Positions 43,586 to 43,787 of a stretch of 43,787 nt of DNA are shown in pieces (within the stretch, counting starts at the first letter, position 1; each line of letters begins with the position of its first letter). The stretch comes from Perkinsus chesapeaki (Eukaryota; Perkinsozoa; Perkinsida; Perkinsidae). The stretch is from contig JAAPAO010000279.1 in the NCBI GenBank assembly GCA_013115145.1, positions 1 through 43,787 on the forward strand, in the 5' to 3' direction. The notes beneath the pieces were generated by a model that was not told the DNA's origin, ran no database searches, and saw only the letters and a list, made by a program, of their open reading frames with translations. The position numbers and the translations under genes are program-made.

Positions 43586-43787
43586 CGGTCCATTTAAAGT
43601 TTAAATTTTAAACTTGACGGGGCCGCACTCAAGGGTCGCTGTACCGTGTGTGATCTCCATAAGTGGTCCATCCCGCGCAACGAGAGACCTGCGAGCTTTG
43701 ATCGTATCGGTATCTCATAATCTTTCTCCGATCCCATTAGTTAATACATCAAATATTGTATAAGAAGAGTATATGAATATATTTACT
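43586..43787. other. Right window edge
   Basis: A (-) frame here reads MGSEKDYEIPIRSKLAGLSL before a stop and could be the start of another small gene or a 5' leader frame of the gene at 43201-43585. It is too short to support. A TTTAAAGTTTAAATTTTAAA run at 43594-43613 is AT-rich and nearly self-complementary. Confidence 0.3.

Overview
This window looks like nuclear DNA of a protist. Every recognisable protein is eukaryotic (ABCB exporters, a TBC RabGAP, CCCH zinc fingers, an EF-hand/WD40 protein, kinesin-light-chain-type TPRs), and almost every gene is cut by very short GT-AG introns, mostly about 30-75 nt. Short introns, tandem paralogues, a nucleotide-sugar-transporter-like protein and a secreted Cys-rich protein with PAN-like Cys spacing and CW...CC motifs together suggest an alveolate, most likely a Perkinsus-type organism. 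That assignment is inference; no rRNA or other marker is present. A 100-N gap at 10246-10345 shows this is a scaffold piece.

Layout. 1-786: a short tandem repeat, then a small Ser/Thr-rich gene (+). 1310-9594: two tandem full-length ABCB transporters (-) whose sequences form a mosaic of identical and diverged blocks. 10224-10514: assembly gap with duplicated flanks. 10573-11931: an HDHD5/CECR5-type HAD hydrolase in eight exons (-). 12432-14674: two tandem CCCH zinc-finger genes (+). 14675-16325: no gene seen. 16326-18308: a multi-pass nucleotide-sugar-transporter-like gene (+), with only the 3' exons clear. 18396-19831: a secreted Cys-rich protein (+). 19928-23961: a 1240-residue EF-hand + WD40 protein (-), reconstructed in six exons.

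25535-35389 is dense (-) strand coding in many small exons. I can read many of these but cannot name the protein(s); the region includes a PH-like segment and an intron built almost entirely of a minisatellite. 35472 to about 38.9 kb is a TBC-domain RabGAP (-) with both catalytic fingers intact. 39007 to about 41.2 kb is a TPR protein (-). 41656-43200 (+) is a membrane-anchored zeta-toxin-like P-loop kinase. A small (-) gene ends exactly where it ends, so the two convergent stop codons touch.

The genes do not form one pathway. Several are membrane-traffic or transport related (ABC exporters, TBC RabGAP, sugar-nucleotide transporter-like, secreted Cys-rich protein), and two suggest Ca2+/scaffold roles (EF-hand/WD40, TPR). 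Exon coordinates were worked out by hand from splice consensus, frame continuity and family motifs. Where all exon lengths sum to a multiple of three with matching phases, I treat the model as strong.
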